A stretch of DNA of 64,000 nt from Phytomonas francai (taxonomy: Eukaryota; Euglenozoa; Kinetoplastea; Trypanosomatida; Trypanosomatidae), in assembly GCA_001766655.1 (NCBI GenBank), contig MJCC01000006.1, positions 125,623 through 189,622 of the forward strand, in the 5' to 3' direction. Positions 47,408-57,183 of the stretch are shown in pieces (position 1 is the first letter of the stretch; each line of letters starts with the position of its first letter). The position numbers and the translations under genes are program-made. Below the pieces are notes generated by a model. That model saw nothing but the letters and a program-made list of their open reading frames with translations, ran no database searches and had not been told where the DNA came from.

Positions 47408-47905
47408 ATGGGATTGGACATTTTTGAGATCGACCTGACGACACCCCATCATGGCGTCTACGTCGATCGCTTTTCCGTTCAGCGGGATACCAACGGGGGG
47501 TGGGTCACGCTGCGGGCCTCCAGTCCACTGAGCACGGAGAACCACCAGTGGGCGGTCCGCATCCTCGACCAGGGGGAGGGGAACGACGGGTCCGGCCTCA
47601 TGCTCGGCCTCCTTCCGCAGCTCACCCCGCAGCTCACGACCGCGATGGAGAGCAAATACATCTCAGAGCTTGGCGGGTGGTGCCTCTCCCGCGCGGGCGA
47701 CTCCTACGGCGGGTGGAAGTGCGAGAAGATGCCCTTTTCCACCGGATGCGTCGTGGAGTTTGACTGGGATGTCGCCACGGGGTCGTTGTACATCGTCTGC
47801 GGCAAACGACGCGCGACCGGTGTCGTTTCCTCAGCAACCGAGACCCAGGCCCTCTACCCAGCCATATCCATGTACTATTTGAATCAAAAGGTCGCGTTTG
47901 TCTAG
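47408..47905 (+). CDS. Small SPRY/B30.2-like protein
   Basis: The 165 residues form a single beta-rich domain. GGWCLSRAGDSYGGWKC (about 89-105), GCVVEFDWDVATGSLYIVCG (about 114-133) and LYPAISMYYLNQKVAFV at the C-terminus follow the order of a SPRY domain (a GDVIG-like turn, a D-x-G-L-F-like strand, then LYPAVS). SPRY domains bind short peptides in partner proteins. Nothing else is attached, so it is probably an adaptor or complex subunit. Third positions are GC-rich. MG at the start lacks the serine at position 6 needed for a good myristoylation site. Confidence 0.7.
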   Translation: MGLDIFEIDLTTPHHGVYVDRFSVQRDTNGGWVTLRASSPLSTENHQWAVRILDQGEGNDGSGLMLGLLPQLTPQLTTAMESKYISELGGWCLSRAGDSYGGWKCEKMPFSTGCVVEFDWDVATGSLYIVCGKRRATGVVSSATETQALYPAISMYYLNQKVAFV

Positions 47906-48857
47906 TCCTGGTCTCAGTACACTTGTGCGTTGTAGAGATTTTCTTGACTTGCGTGGAATATGGGCCTAATTGAACGTGTTGGTTTGAATTTGGCGGAGAA
48001 AGCGAGGAGCGGGCGAGGGGGGGGAGGGAAGGGGTGAAACTAGAACGGACTCAGAGTTCCTTTCAGTTCACACATTTCGATTTTAGTTTGTTGCGTTTTT
48101 TCTTTTCCTTTGCTGAGTTTAAAGATACTCTTGGCCTCCGTGTTTCATTGATCCGTGTGCGTTGCTATGATTTTCTGTTTTTACAACCTAACGCTATGCC
48201 TGTTGTAGGAAATATCGAAGACACGTTCAGCCCTCTCGGGCTTCGTATATTTTGTTGCAATTCGATAGCGCGCCAAATGTTTTGCTGTAAATATACATTG
48301 AGACGCACATTCAGATAACATATATCCAGTTGGTGTTGGAAAATATAAAAATTGAAACTTATTGGCATACTTTACCCATGCAGTCGTTGCACTTATTTTT
48401 CCAAGGATGATTGTGGGGACCGTTGTAGTCATCTTACAAACGATAATCGCAATGTCATCAACCAAGGCTAAAAGCAGACGTGTTGGGGGGATCAGGACCG
48501 GTGCATATACGATAAACACGCTTGTGAGAAAATGTTTTATAATCTAGCGAATGCCGTGTATCATGTTGATTCTGAACGATTGAGCGGCAGTCGCATCTCT
48601 TTCCAAGTTCCTTTTTTTCTTTAAAACTTTTGCCGCAGAAGACTGATTTAAGTACCAGGCCCTGAAGCATTTTCCCTTTTTTTCGGAGTGGAACATTTTG
48701 TAATTTTTTACCCCCTCTCCGACTAAAGATACTCGGCTATATTAATCACATTAGTATATTCGGGTTTATTCTTATCGCATATTTCACTTGACAAAAGCTG
48801 AGGTAGCGGCATCCCAACAGTGGTAGCAGATCCTAATCCTCGAGAAGGGGTTTTGAT
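47906..48857. other. Spacer of about 950 bases
   Basis: Short frames on both strands (for example 48181-48547) have no protein-like features. A pyrimidine tract TTTTCCCTTTTTTTCGGAG ends at 48687-48688; a later T-rich stretch ends in AG at about 48796-48797. Either may be the acceptor for the next gene. Confidence 0.5.
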
Positions 48858-51800
48858 ATGAGGATCAACCGAACTACTCCCTTAAGCTTGGAATCAACAA
48901 GCTTAAAAAAAGGCTTTCATCTTGCCCGTACTCGGTCAGGGTTGGGCGAATCGGAGGCATTTTTCTCATTCCTTTCCGAGCACTTTGCGTCCCCTCTTCT
49001 TTTCATTGTAGGTGAGAGTTCTAGCTCCTTGGCGCACTTTTACCGATTCCTCCCTAATGTGGTGCTCGCTACCGCGACGTCGTTGCTTCCTTTGGGGGAG
49101 AATCTGGAAACGCGTCTTGTCTCTCACGAGCTCGCGGCAAAAGGACGAGGTTACTGCGTCAAAGAGGCGCGGTTTGTAACGATTCACCCCTTTGCAACAA
49201 GTAGGGTATCTGCAGCAAGGGAGCGGAAGGTGGGTGACGAGGCTGTTTCATCCAATGCGAACAACAACCTTGCGTCGTTTCCGAGTGGCCCTCATACACA
49301 TTATAATGTGCCATGCATAAAAACAAGTAGGGTCGAGACAAATTCAGGTCCCAAGGGGCTCTTAACTGGCTCGTATTCCAAAGGTGAAAAGGTGCGCTGG
49401 GTGGTACCACGCTTTGTTTTCCACACTCGTGGCCTGGACAAGCTATTCGGCATCTGGCATTCTGAGGAGAATGTGCAATTTATCTTTTACATTAATACGG
49501 ATCTTGCTGAGGAGCCATCGCGCGATGGGCACAAGTCTTTTGAGCTCTTCACAAACCCCTCTGTGTCGGAGGTTTCCAAAGGACTTCGCGCTAATATTTG
49601 CTCGCTGTTTCTGAGTCGCTTTGGGAATACTCAGGGCGGTTCTTGTTTGCTTTCTTCATCTCATAGGAAATGTTGTGGATGCGATGATGGTGATGGTGGT
49701 GCTTTATCCTTCAAGGCTCGAGGTGTTGTGGGTACCAAAGAAGGTTGCGCTTTTTTTCCAACGCTATTTTTGAAAGAAATATGCGAAACTTTCACGTGGA
49801 GAAAGCAAGTTATCTTTCAACAGTTCAGAAATGGTCTTGACCCGTTTTCCTTTTTTAGGCATAGCCCCGCTATAGACGAAGAAGAGCGCTTGTCGAGGTT
49901 TATGACCGCTGCCCGTTCTCAAAAGTTTGACGTTTTGGCTTATATTAAATCCGCAACGTTAGATTTCATGCCGCGCGTCTTTCTAGACGAATGTACAGCA
50001 TTAGAATTCAAAAAAAATTCCATGAACGAAAATCATCGCTACGCCCGGATTTTAGAAAAACAGAAAGGCTCTTCCTCTCTACCATTAAAGAACCCCAGGA
50101 TAGACAATGCAACGTGTTTGTTTAGAAATGAAAAGCATGATCGTGCAAATGATTCCTTATGCTTGCCGAAGATTCACTGCTACTTCCCACTCGTCGTACA
50201 CGCCGGGAAACTCCTCCATCAAAATTGTTGCCTGACGGATATTTTTGTCTTCGAGTTTGAGGAGGGGATTATGTCGTTGGAGAGAATCGCAGCTGAACTG
50301 CAGCACAGCCACAGAAGTGGAGCCAGAAAATTAAACCACATCCGGGTTGAGCTCCTAAAGGCAGCCAAAGAGTATTTAATCTGTCGCGATTCAGTGCACT
50401 TGGACCGCTTGATTTCTACAGTGAGCAAAAATGTCCAGCTGCTTTCACCCTTTCGCCTGGTGCTATGCTGGCCGATGACAGATCCGGTGGAGCGCCTCCC
50501 ACGCTTCGCGCTCTGCTTATCCTATGAAGTGTTTTCGGACTGTTTCTTTAAATCTCTCCACGCCGTCTCGCCAACTAAATTTGCTTTCGAAAAGGTCTGG
50601 AGCGGTGGGTGGGGAATGTATAGGGCACTGTTAGGGAAAAAGGTCGATCCGACTACGATGGAGCATCAGCTTCGTGCTCTTATACTGTTCTTACGACAAA
50701 ATGGATGGCTGTTGATTCATCAAGAAGACCACCGCCTTTGGGATAGCGCACGCTTCTCGGGGCAATCTGAGCATATAGAACAGGCTGCAATAGTCAGAAA
50801 AAAAGAAACCCCACAGCGTCTTCTTCATCTTACATCATTGAATAAAGGCATTGCCGTTGATCTTGGAATAAAGGGCGGCAAGTGCGCTTCTCTATCGATG
50901 TTGAAGGAAAGCGAATCTGCAAAGGGGGTCTCTTTACCTTCACGAGATACTATTTTCACAAGTTTTGAAATCTGGCAGGCGGCTATCGTCCAGCCCTCAG
51001 CAGGCCTGTGCTTGTGGCCTGGCATTCTCGTTTTCACCCCGAGCGGGCGATCGGGCGTCGTGGTAGACTTCAAGCCCATCCCCAGCCGACAGTTAGACCG
51101 TACTTCTACACAGCCTCAATCTTTGAAGAGGTTCTTTACGTGGTATCGAAACCAATTCTGGCCGGAGGCGCAGGGTGGCGGTCTCAAGTTTATCAAACCG
51201 AGGTGGAAACCCGCCCTGCCACCATATATGGATGCGATGGAGACCTGCCTTTGGCCGTTAGTTTACTTTCCGATGCAAAATACTTTTGAATTAGTGTTGC
51301 CTACCATACCAAGGACCTTCTCCGTTCAATATCCAACGGTCTGTTTTGTATCCGCTGCACAGCAAAACGAGCTTCGTCGAAAACATTCTTTCTTGGATCA
51401 GGGGAACAGAGCAGACTGCTACACTACCCTTTCTGAAAGTGCAAAGGCTAGGGATATGTCAACAGGAGGCCTTTCCATGCGTGCAAGATCACTTAAAGGG
51501 ATTGCTCAGGATGCAGGGCTGAAAGGCCACGTTCAGGATGTCTCCTGGAGGCTTCCCGTGGTTTCAGAGGATGATCGGAAAATCATCACAGCTGAACTTT
51601 CCTTGCAAATCGCCATTTGTGAGAGCGCTGCCTCGCTTTATATTGAAAATGTTTTGAGTTCTGTGAACTACAAGGGCTCGTGGCACCGTTCCGTCAATTT
51701 GCCCTCAGCTGATCACGTCCACCTCCACCACAAATGGGTTCTATTGAATCATACCAAAATAGAAGGGTTGCCAACAGGGGCCGGGATGGGTTCGGTTTCG

Positions 51801-51947
51801 CGTACTTTGATCTCGTTGCGGAGGCGACGATTAATCGCCGCTGCTTCCTTTCACAAACGACCACGGGCTCTGCGAAGTTTGGTGGCCGCCCTTCCTTTCC
51901 TAAACAGGGTGATGTTGGGTCAGGTTAGGTGCAATAGCTTTATCTAA
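48858..51947 (+). CDS. Large protein, candidate NPR3/NPRL3-like GATOR1 subunit
   Basis: The 1029 residues show a weak but ordered resemblance to nitrogen permease regulator 3. The N-terminal SPLLFIVGESSSSLAHFYRFLP is a longin-like opening. VKEARFVTIHPF (about 100-111) resembles the RFVGHP motif. LERIAAELQHSHRSGARKLN (about 474-493) fits the family helix that precedes the linker, and LSPFRLVLCWPMTDPVERLP (about 528-547) the RPYHALLLL segment. A winged-helix region ends in RALILFLRQNGWLLIHQ. The protein is nearly twice the usual NPRL3 length, with long insertions (about 115-460) and a basic C-terminus. GATOR1 restrains TORC1 when amino acids are scarce. Confidence that it is a real gene is high; the family call is tentative. 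Confidence 0.5.
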   Translation: MRINRTTPLSLESTSLKKGFHLARTRSGLGESEAFFSFLSEHFASPLLFIVGESSSSLAHFYRFLPNVVLATATSLLPLGENLETRLVSHELAAKGRGYCVKEARFVTIHPFATSRVSAARERKVGDEAVSSNANNNLASFPSGPHTHYNVPCIKTSRVETNSGPKGLLTGSYSKGEKVRWVVPRFVFHTRGLDKLFGIWHSEENVQFIFYINTDLAEEPSRDGHKSFELFTNPSVSEVSKGLRANICSLFLSRFGNTQGGSCLLSSSHRKCCGCDDGDGGALSFKARGVVGTKEGCAFFPTLFLKEICETFTWRKQVIFQQFRNGLDPFSFFRHSPAIDEEERLSRFMTAARSQKFDVLAYIKSATLDFMPRVFLDECTALEFKKNSMNENHRYARILEKQKGSSSLPLKNPRIDNATCLFRNEKHDRANDSLCLPKIHCYFPLVVHAGKLLHQNCCLTDIFVFEFEEGIMSLERIAAELQHSHRSGARKLNHIRVELLKAAKEYLICRDSVHLDRLISTVSKNVQLLSPFRLVLCWPMTDPVERLPRFALCLSYEVFSDCFFKSLHAVSPTKFAFEKVWSGGWGMYRALLGKKVDPTTMEHQLRALILFLRQNGWLLIHQEDHRLWDSARFSGQSEHIEQAAIVRKKETPQRLLHLTSLNKGIAVDLGIKGGKCASLSMLKESESAKGVSLPSRDTIFTSFEIWQAAIVQPSAGLCLWPGILVFTPSGRSGVVVDFKPIPSRQLDRTSTQPQSLKRFFTWYRNQFWPEAQGGGLKFIKPRWKPALPPYMDAMETCLWPLVYFPMQNTFELVLPTIPRTFSVQYPTVCFVSAAQQNELRRKHSFLDQGNRADCYTTLSESAKARDMSTGGLSMRARSLKGIAQDAGLKGHVQDVSWRLPVVSEDDRKIITAELSLQIAICESAASLYIENVLSSVNYKGSWHRSVNLPSADHVHLHHKWVLLNHTKIEGLPTGAGMGSVSRTLISLRRRRLIAAASFHKRPRALRSLVAALPFLNRVMLGQVRCNSFI

Positions 51948-52562
51948 TATTTTTGCGACTTTAATATCAAAAAGCTCTTATTTTGGATTTTTTCATTTAC
52001 TATACTGTTACTTTCTGCTACAGGATATACTTTCAGACTAAGCAAAGATGCCTCCTCTTATACAAACGAAATATGGAAGAACTTAGAATATGACACAATG
52101 ATTTTATGATGATGCAGTTACCAGTGCGTTCCAAGCAAAATCCTACCACACACTTTCTTCTTTTTTTTTCTCGAGTGGGGGGTGGCATTTTTTTCGTACT
52201 AGTTTTCCTTCTTTTCAGGGGTCTAATTTTATTTTAAACAGCTTTTAATATCGAAGTTGACGTTCTGCGCGGGACATTTTCAAAAGGATAAAATAATATA
52301 TAGCTTTCATTTTTTTTTTGAAAACTGCCGTACTTGTATTTCTTTCTTCCGTCTGCGCCGGCTTCCTATTTAACAGCTGAGGGCAAAGCCAACAAAGCAA
52401 AGATCCGTATACAGTGTTACGCTACATTTTTATAATAGTTAAGAAGCAACACCGGAAATATCGAATTCGGGAAATATATCTATACATCTAGTAATCCTGT
52501 TCGATAAAAGTGGAATCCTTTTATCAGGGTCTGGATTGGCAAGGTATACATCTATATTCGTA

Positions 52563-52599
<37 letters not shown>

Positions 52600-52773
52600 C
52601 TAACCTATTATCTTCATTTTTAGATCCATATTAGGTTTGCCTAAGAGTATTTGTCGAGTTGCACCCCTTATAATTCCCAAGGATAAACAGTTAACAGGTT
52701 TCTCTAATTAGGCAGGTAGAGTGTAAAATTCATATTATTATTATTTTGTTAGTAAAGCCTAACTCTGAAGCAA
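51948..52773. other. AT-rich spacer with AT microsatellite
   Basis: No coding content. An AT-dinucleotide run lies at 52566-52598. No single clear acceptor is seen close to the 52774 ATG; the pyrimidine stretch TTATCTTCATTTTTAG ending at about 52622 is the best. Confidence 0.55.
52566..52598 (+). repeat. AT dinucleotide microsatellite
   Basis: About 33 bases of alternating A and T. Confidence 0.9.
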
Positions 52774-53649
52774 ATGGTGAGATCAGGTCATATCCAACAA
52801 ACCTTTTTCGAACCCGTAGGATCCCACACGGGCCGTGGCATCCGCGTCGCCGAGGACTCCGCTGCCAACCCGTTTGTGAATTTCATTCACTCTAGTTACA
52901 ACTCCGCCGCGGGGTCGAGTGGAGCCCCTCTGGGCCACGGCCCACGGTTCGGGGACCCTAGCTACACCCACTCGCAGCCGCAGACGCAGTCGCATTTTTC
53001 AACGCAGTCGCAGTCGCAGTTTCCAACGCAGTCGGAGACGCAGGTGCAGCCGCAGACGCAGTCGCTGCCCCAGCCTAACGCGGGTGCCTGTGGTGGCGCG
53101 AGTGTGAGCAGGCCCAGGGCGGGTGTCCCCCAGCCCGCCCCCCCCGTCGGCGTCGCGCCGCCCGAGATGGGCGAGCTGCAACAGCTCATGGCCCTCGAGC
53201 TGCAACAGCGGTGCAGTGAGCAACACCACGCGGATCTCAACTACCAGACGATCTTCCACAGCACCCACATTCCGAGCATCTCGATGTGGGACTACGTGCG
53301 GCGTATCGCCAAGTACTCCGGCTGTACCCCGCAGTGCTTTATCTTTTCGATGATTTTGATCGATCGGTACTGCGCGGTGACGGGGATCCCGACGACCTTT
53401 CGCAACATCCACCGCCTCTCCATCACTGCGGTTATGATCAGCGCGAAGCTCCACGACGATGTGTACTACAGCAATGCGTACTACGCGAGCATCGGTGGGG
53501 TTAGCAATAGGGAGCTGAATCATTTGGAAATGGAGTTGTTGGCGACGATTACGTGGAGCACCTGGGTGGAGCCATCCCATTATAACGCTTTCCTGCAACA
53601 CCTAAAACAGGTCTATGGCTCTTTTATTTCTCCACAAAAGAGTCAATAA
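52774..53649 (+). CDS. PHO80-like (P/U-type) cyclin with N-terminal SQ/TQ cluster
   Basis: The protein has 291 residues. The C-terminal cyclin box (about 165-285) has YVRRIAKYSGCTPQCFIFSM, LIDRYC, NIHRLSITAVMISAKLHDD, YYSNAYYASIGGVSNRELN and LEMELLATITW, all diagnostic of the Pho80/cyclin U group. In trypanosomatids such cyclins partner cdc2-related kinases; T. brucei CYC2, needed for G1 progression, is one. The N-terminal 130 residues are disordered. Residues 67-96 hold eight SQ or TQ dipeptides encoded by an imperfect CAGTCG/CAGACG-type repeat. SQ/TQ clusters are typical substrates of ATM/ATR-like kinases, though here repeat expansion alone could explain them. Confidence 0.88.
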   Translation: MVRSGHIQQTFFEPVGSHTGRGIRVAEDSAANPFVNFIHSSYNSAAGSSGAPLGHGPRFGDPSYTHSQPQTQSHFSTQSQSQFPTQSETQVQPQTQSLPQPNAGACGGASVSRPRAGVPQPAPPVGVAPPEMGELQQLMALELQQRCSEQHHADLNYQTIFHSTHIPSISMWDYVRRIAKYSGCTPQCFIFSMILIDRYCAVTGIPTTFRNIHRLSITAVMISAKLHDDVYYSNAYYASIGGVSNRELNHLEMELLATITWSTWVEPSHYNAFLQHLKQVYGSFISPQKSQ

Positions 53650-55296
53650 AATTTGTGCTGTTTTCTTCTTTATATATTTATCTATTTAGATAGATGGATA
53701 TTCACTGCTGCTGCCAACACAAAAAGCATCCACCTTTTATTTATGCTTAATTTCCTTGAGAAATAGCATCTACCTGATGCGTTATCTCTAGGCATAAAGG
53801 GTCATTTTAAAAAAGGACCCAGATGATCTTCTGATGATTCTAATATTTTTCTTTTGTCAGTATTATTATTTATTAAGGGAGCATGGTCAGTGGAAGCACC
53901 CGTTGATGGTTGAAACCTTTTTAGAGGTTCCTGCTCGTTATTTTCAGTGTATGTTTTTCACCTTTCCCCCTTTTTTTGTGGCGAAGAAAATAATAGTGGT
54001 GAGTATGACAATTATTTAAAAGGTTGTATTCAAAATTTTACCTGCTTATCTATAAGAGCTGTGATGAATTCCCCTTGTGTCTTATTTATTGCCTTTTTTT
54101 ATACTATTTGCAGGAGAACAAAAGAAAGCAGCATAGCTTTTTCAAAAAAGAGGCGCAACAACACGAGTTCATTTCCTTATTTTTGTAAAATTAATAAAAT
54201 TGATACTTATTCCTGACGTAAATAGTTATTTTTGGGTGGGGGTTGGGAGATGATGTTTTATTTAGTGTGTGCACCGAAACATAGCTTTGTAGTTGTGGGA
54301 ATGGATTCAGATCCATAGATATCAATTCACTACATCTATTGAGGGTTTATAGTTCGTATTCGTGGTATAAAATGTTCCGTATTCTGATCTTGAGTTGGGT
54401 CAATATTTATAAAAGGTAGTGAACCCACAGATCTATGAATTCTGCCATTTAAAGGAAATACACAACATTGTAAATTATGACAGCGAAACAATCCACGCTT
54501 TTTAATAAGCAAAAAAAGGTGTATTTTTTCCCCTATTATGTGTTTTGGAAAGATATACTATCAGCAATTCTTGTATCAAAAACCATTCCTAAACTGTAGA
54601 CAGAGTGGGTCCATATTCCAAATGCATACGCATACGGTCGTGCTTAGTTTTCTGCAAAATGATCGACTCCATCCATTGAGCAATATTTCACTTTATTATT
54701 GGCAAATGCAGGATTTTGAAAATGTGCAATACTCTTGGAAAAGTCCATGTTTGTCCACTTTACACCGTTTATGCCTATGAAATACTTGGTTCCGGTTTGT
54801 CCTCTTCTTTGCAAGTATGTGAGTGTATTACTTTTTATTAAATTTGATAATTATCATTTTTGTTTTCCCCGTGTGTGATTTTCCATTCTTTGTCCTTTTT
54901 ATTATAGAAAAAAAAAGAAAATCCTATGTCTACTCTTTTTTTTTGCGGGATTAAAACTGCTTTGGTTTTCTGTCACTTCGCAAAAGGGCGTCCCTCATTG
55001 AGAGAAAGAAAGTGAAGAATTTATAGTTTGCCTTTCCTATGGAAAGAAGAACGAAGTTGTGCTTTGTGTATGATATAAAGTGTATAATTCTTGAAGTTAG
55101 ATTCATGTATCATCTTGCCTTTTCTTCTATTTGTCTTTTTTTTTTTACATATTCTGGTGCAGAGCGACGGATATAACAAAGGAAAAAGATAATCAGAGAT
55201 TTCTTGAATAGTACTACTTGCTTTTTCTTCACGAGCTTTGACTTTTCGGTTATACAAAAGGAAAGACAATACCAAAGGACAGGGACTAAAAAAGGA
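53650..55296. other. Long AT-rich spacer
   Basis: About 1.65 kb without a supportable gene; short hydrophobic frames reflect T-richness. T-rich tracts near 55115-55149 with the AG at about 55160-55162 may be the acceptor. The next frame opens with TTG at 55204, and its first ATG is 55297. Confidence 0.6.
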
Positions 55297-56577
55297 ATGT
55301 CTAATCTGACCGAGGAAAATAATAACCCTTTACACATGAATTCTGAGGACGGTGCCTATGCGCAGCTGTACAACGGTAGCACCTCCTCATCAGAAGCGGG
55401 TTCATCTAAGTCAACCACGCCCAGAATTTTTCAGACGATACATGTCGACGTGTATGAAAATCAGCATTGGTTTCCTATTGTGGGATGGGCTACAAGTCAA
55501 CTGGCGGCGGATGCGCCGAACTTCAGTAGTGCAATGCACCGTTACGAAACACAGAAAAAATTCAAGTTCTCTCCTTCAGTTGCGGATTTTCATCAAGCAT
55601 TTCGAGCAAAAAACAAAAACACCATGGGCCGTGGTGCTAACACACCGGTAAAGCCGTTGCAACTGGAGCTTCCGAGTGGCTATAGATGGTCTAGATACTG
55701 GGAGGTCAAGTTCCGGCACCCGAAGGGTGTTGACCCCGATGGCTGGCGCTACGCTCCATTTTTTGAATTCCCTGACCATTCGCCAGCATTCTTCAAAAAA
55801 ACACGAACACCTAATTGCATGGTACGACGTCGGACGTGGACTCGGGCGGTCAAACTCGCAAGCGATGAAACTTCTTCTGAGGCATCACCTCTGTCAGTTT
55901 CCAGACACAACGATGAGGCAACGGTTGAGTTGTATTTGAAAGAAAAGCAAGACGAAATGATCTTTGCCGAGGGCCTCAAAAGGGACCGCCAAAAGGCACT
56001 CAAATGTGGAAAAGAATGGTCCCGAGAGGAGGAACTTGCCGCAGAGGAGAAGCTTCGTTCCTTCATTCGGATATCTCGATCTCAACTCAAAAAAGATGCC
56101 TATTTTCGGCTCAGAAGTACGAGCCTCGATAATCCGTTTCAGCCGATTTCTGTCTACCTAGAGACCCAACCCGACGAAAGCATTGGAGGAATTGCACTCC
56201 GAAATCAGTCCCCGGATGTGTCGGGGGTATGTTGTGAGAACGACATCGCGGCCCCTACGGACGAAATAGGCACTAGACAAATTTTGTGTGAGCCTTCTAA
56301 TCTTCGACCTGACGGTGCCGATATACCAAGCAGTATTTTGTCCTTCAGGCATGATGCATCAGCGTTGGGTGGAGATCAGGGTGAGGGTGGTAAGCAATTT
56401 CCGGACTCTAAGACCCCGAGGGAGATACCAGCTGGCGAGGTAAGTGCCTTTGTGCAGGCATCCCCAACTATGGAAGACCCCCAAACCTTCAGCTCCCCTC
56501 ACGTGATTGAAGAGGGCATAGAAGACTTTGATCACGTCTTCTCGAAATTCGCCAATAATCCTGAGAACAAATGCTAG
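55297..56577 (+). CDS. DysF (dysferlin/peroxin) domain protein
   Basis: The protein has 426 residues from ATG 55297. DysFN: IHVDVYENQHWFPIVGW (48-64). DysFC: GYRWSRYWEVKF (128-139), then DPDGWRYAPFF (146-156) and VRRRTWTR (176-183). This Trp/Arg-stacked pair is found in dysferlins, TECPR1 and the fungal peroxins of the PEX23/PEX30 group. There are no C2, reticulon-homology or obvious transmembrane segments, so it differs from both ferlins and Pex30. Residues 215-275 form a charged helix; the rest is acidic and disordered. TECPR1-type DysF domains bind sphingomyelin on damaged membranes; a peroxisome or glycosome link is equally possible. Function is unproven. Confidence 0.85.
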   Translation: MSNLTEENNNPLHMNSEDGAYAQLYNGSTSSSEAGSSKSTTPRIFQTIHVDVYENQHWFPIVGWATSQLAADAPNFSSAMHRYETQKKFKFSPSVADFHQAFRAKNKNTMGRGANTPVKPLQLELPSGYRWSRYWEVKFRHPKGVDPDGWRYAPFFEFPDHSPAFFKKTRTPNCMVRRRTWTRAVKLASDETSSEASPLSVSRHNDEATVELYLKEKQDEMIFAEGLKRDRQKALKCGKEWSREEELAAEEKLRSFIRISRSQLKKDAYFRLRSTSLDNPFQPISVYLETQPDESIGGIALRNQSPDVSGVCCENDIAAPTDEIGTRQILCEPSNLRPDGADIPSSILSFRHDASALGGDQGEGGKQFPDSKTPREIPAGEVSAFVQASPTMEDPQTFSSPHVIEEGIEDFDHVFSKFANNPENKC

Positions 56578-57183
56578 CGCACTCCTAAGTCATTTAGTTT
56601 TTTTTGTGTGTGTGCATGTGTTTGTGAGTTATTCATTTTTTCCCTTTAGAGGTCTCACCTTTCTTCTTTCTTAAAGGTGTCGCCACGGGGTTTTGAAATA
56701 CGATAATATTCAGAAAAGTTTGTATATCTGTGTAACCAAACCTAGTATTAAGTGGGTATAAATTGCTCTATTTTTGTTTTTGTTGCATTCCCTCACCTCT
56801 TTTTTTAAACATTTTCTTTTGGAAATGGGGATCTTCCTATTTCGTTAGGTGGGTTTCTTAGAGTGCTCATTTGCGTAATTTGTAGATCGAATTTCTTCCT
56901 TTCCGCGCGTAACTTTAGCTATACACCAGCGGGTAATGTGTTTATTGCAAAAGAGATGAAGATTTGTGAGAGATGCGTTTCCGATGCTAAGCCACTAGTG
57001 TTTTATATTTCTATAGCGAATTCTTTCTTCCCAGCTTTTCTTCGATAGTTTCATTTTAATTAGCGAAATATTTCGATATTTCTATCAAAATTACTTTGAG
57101 TTGTTAAAAATATTTTTCAGATAAATATACTTACATACACATTTGTATATTTATATTTATATATTTGATTGTTGGAGTTCACC
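56578..57183. other. Spacer
   Basis: T-rich with no supportable gene in about 600 bases. No strong acceptor stands close to 57184; AG 57119-57120 after a T-rich stretch (TATTTTTCAG) is the best. Confidence 0.5.

Noticed and set aside
48181..48547. Short frames on both strands upstream of the NPR3-like gene
   Set aside because: No start context, no family resemblance, and the + frame opens on TTG.
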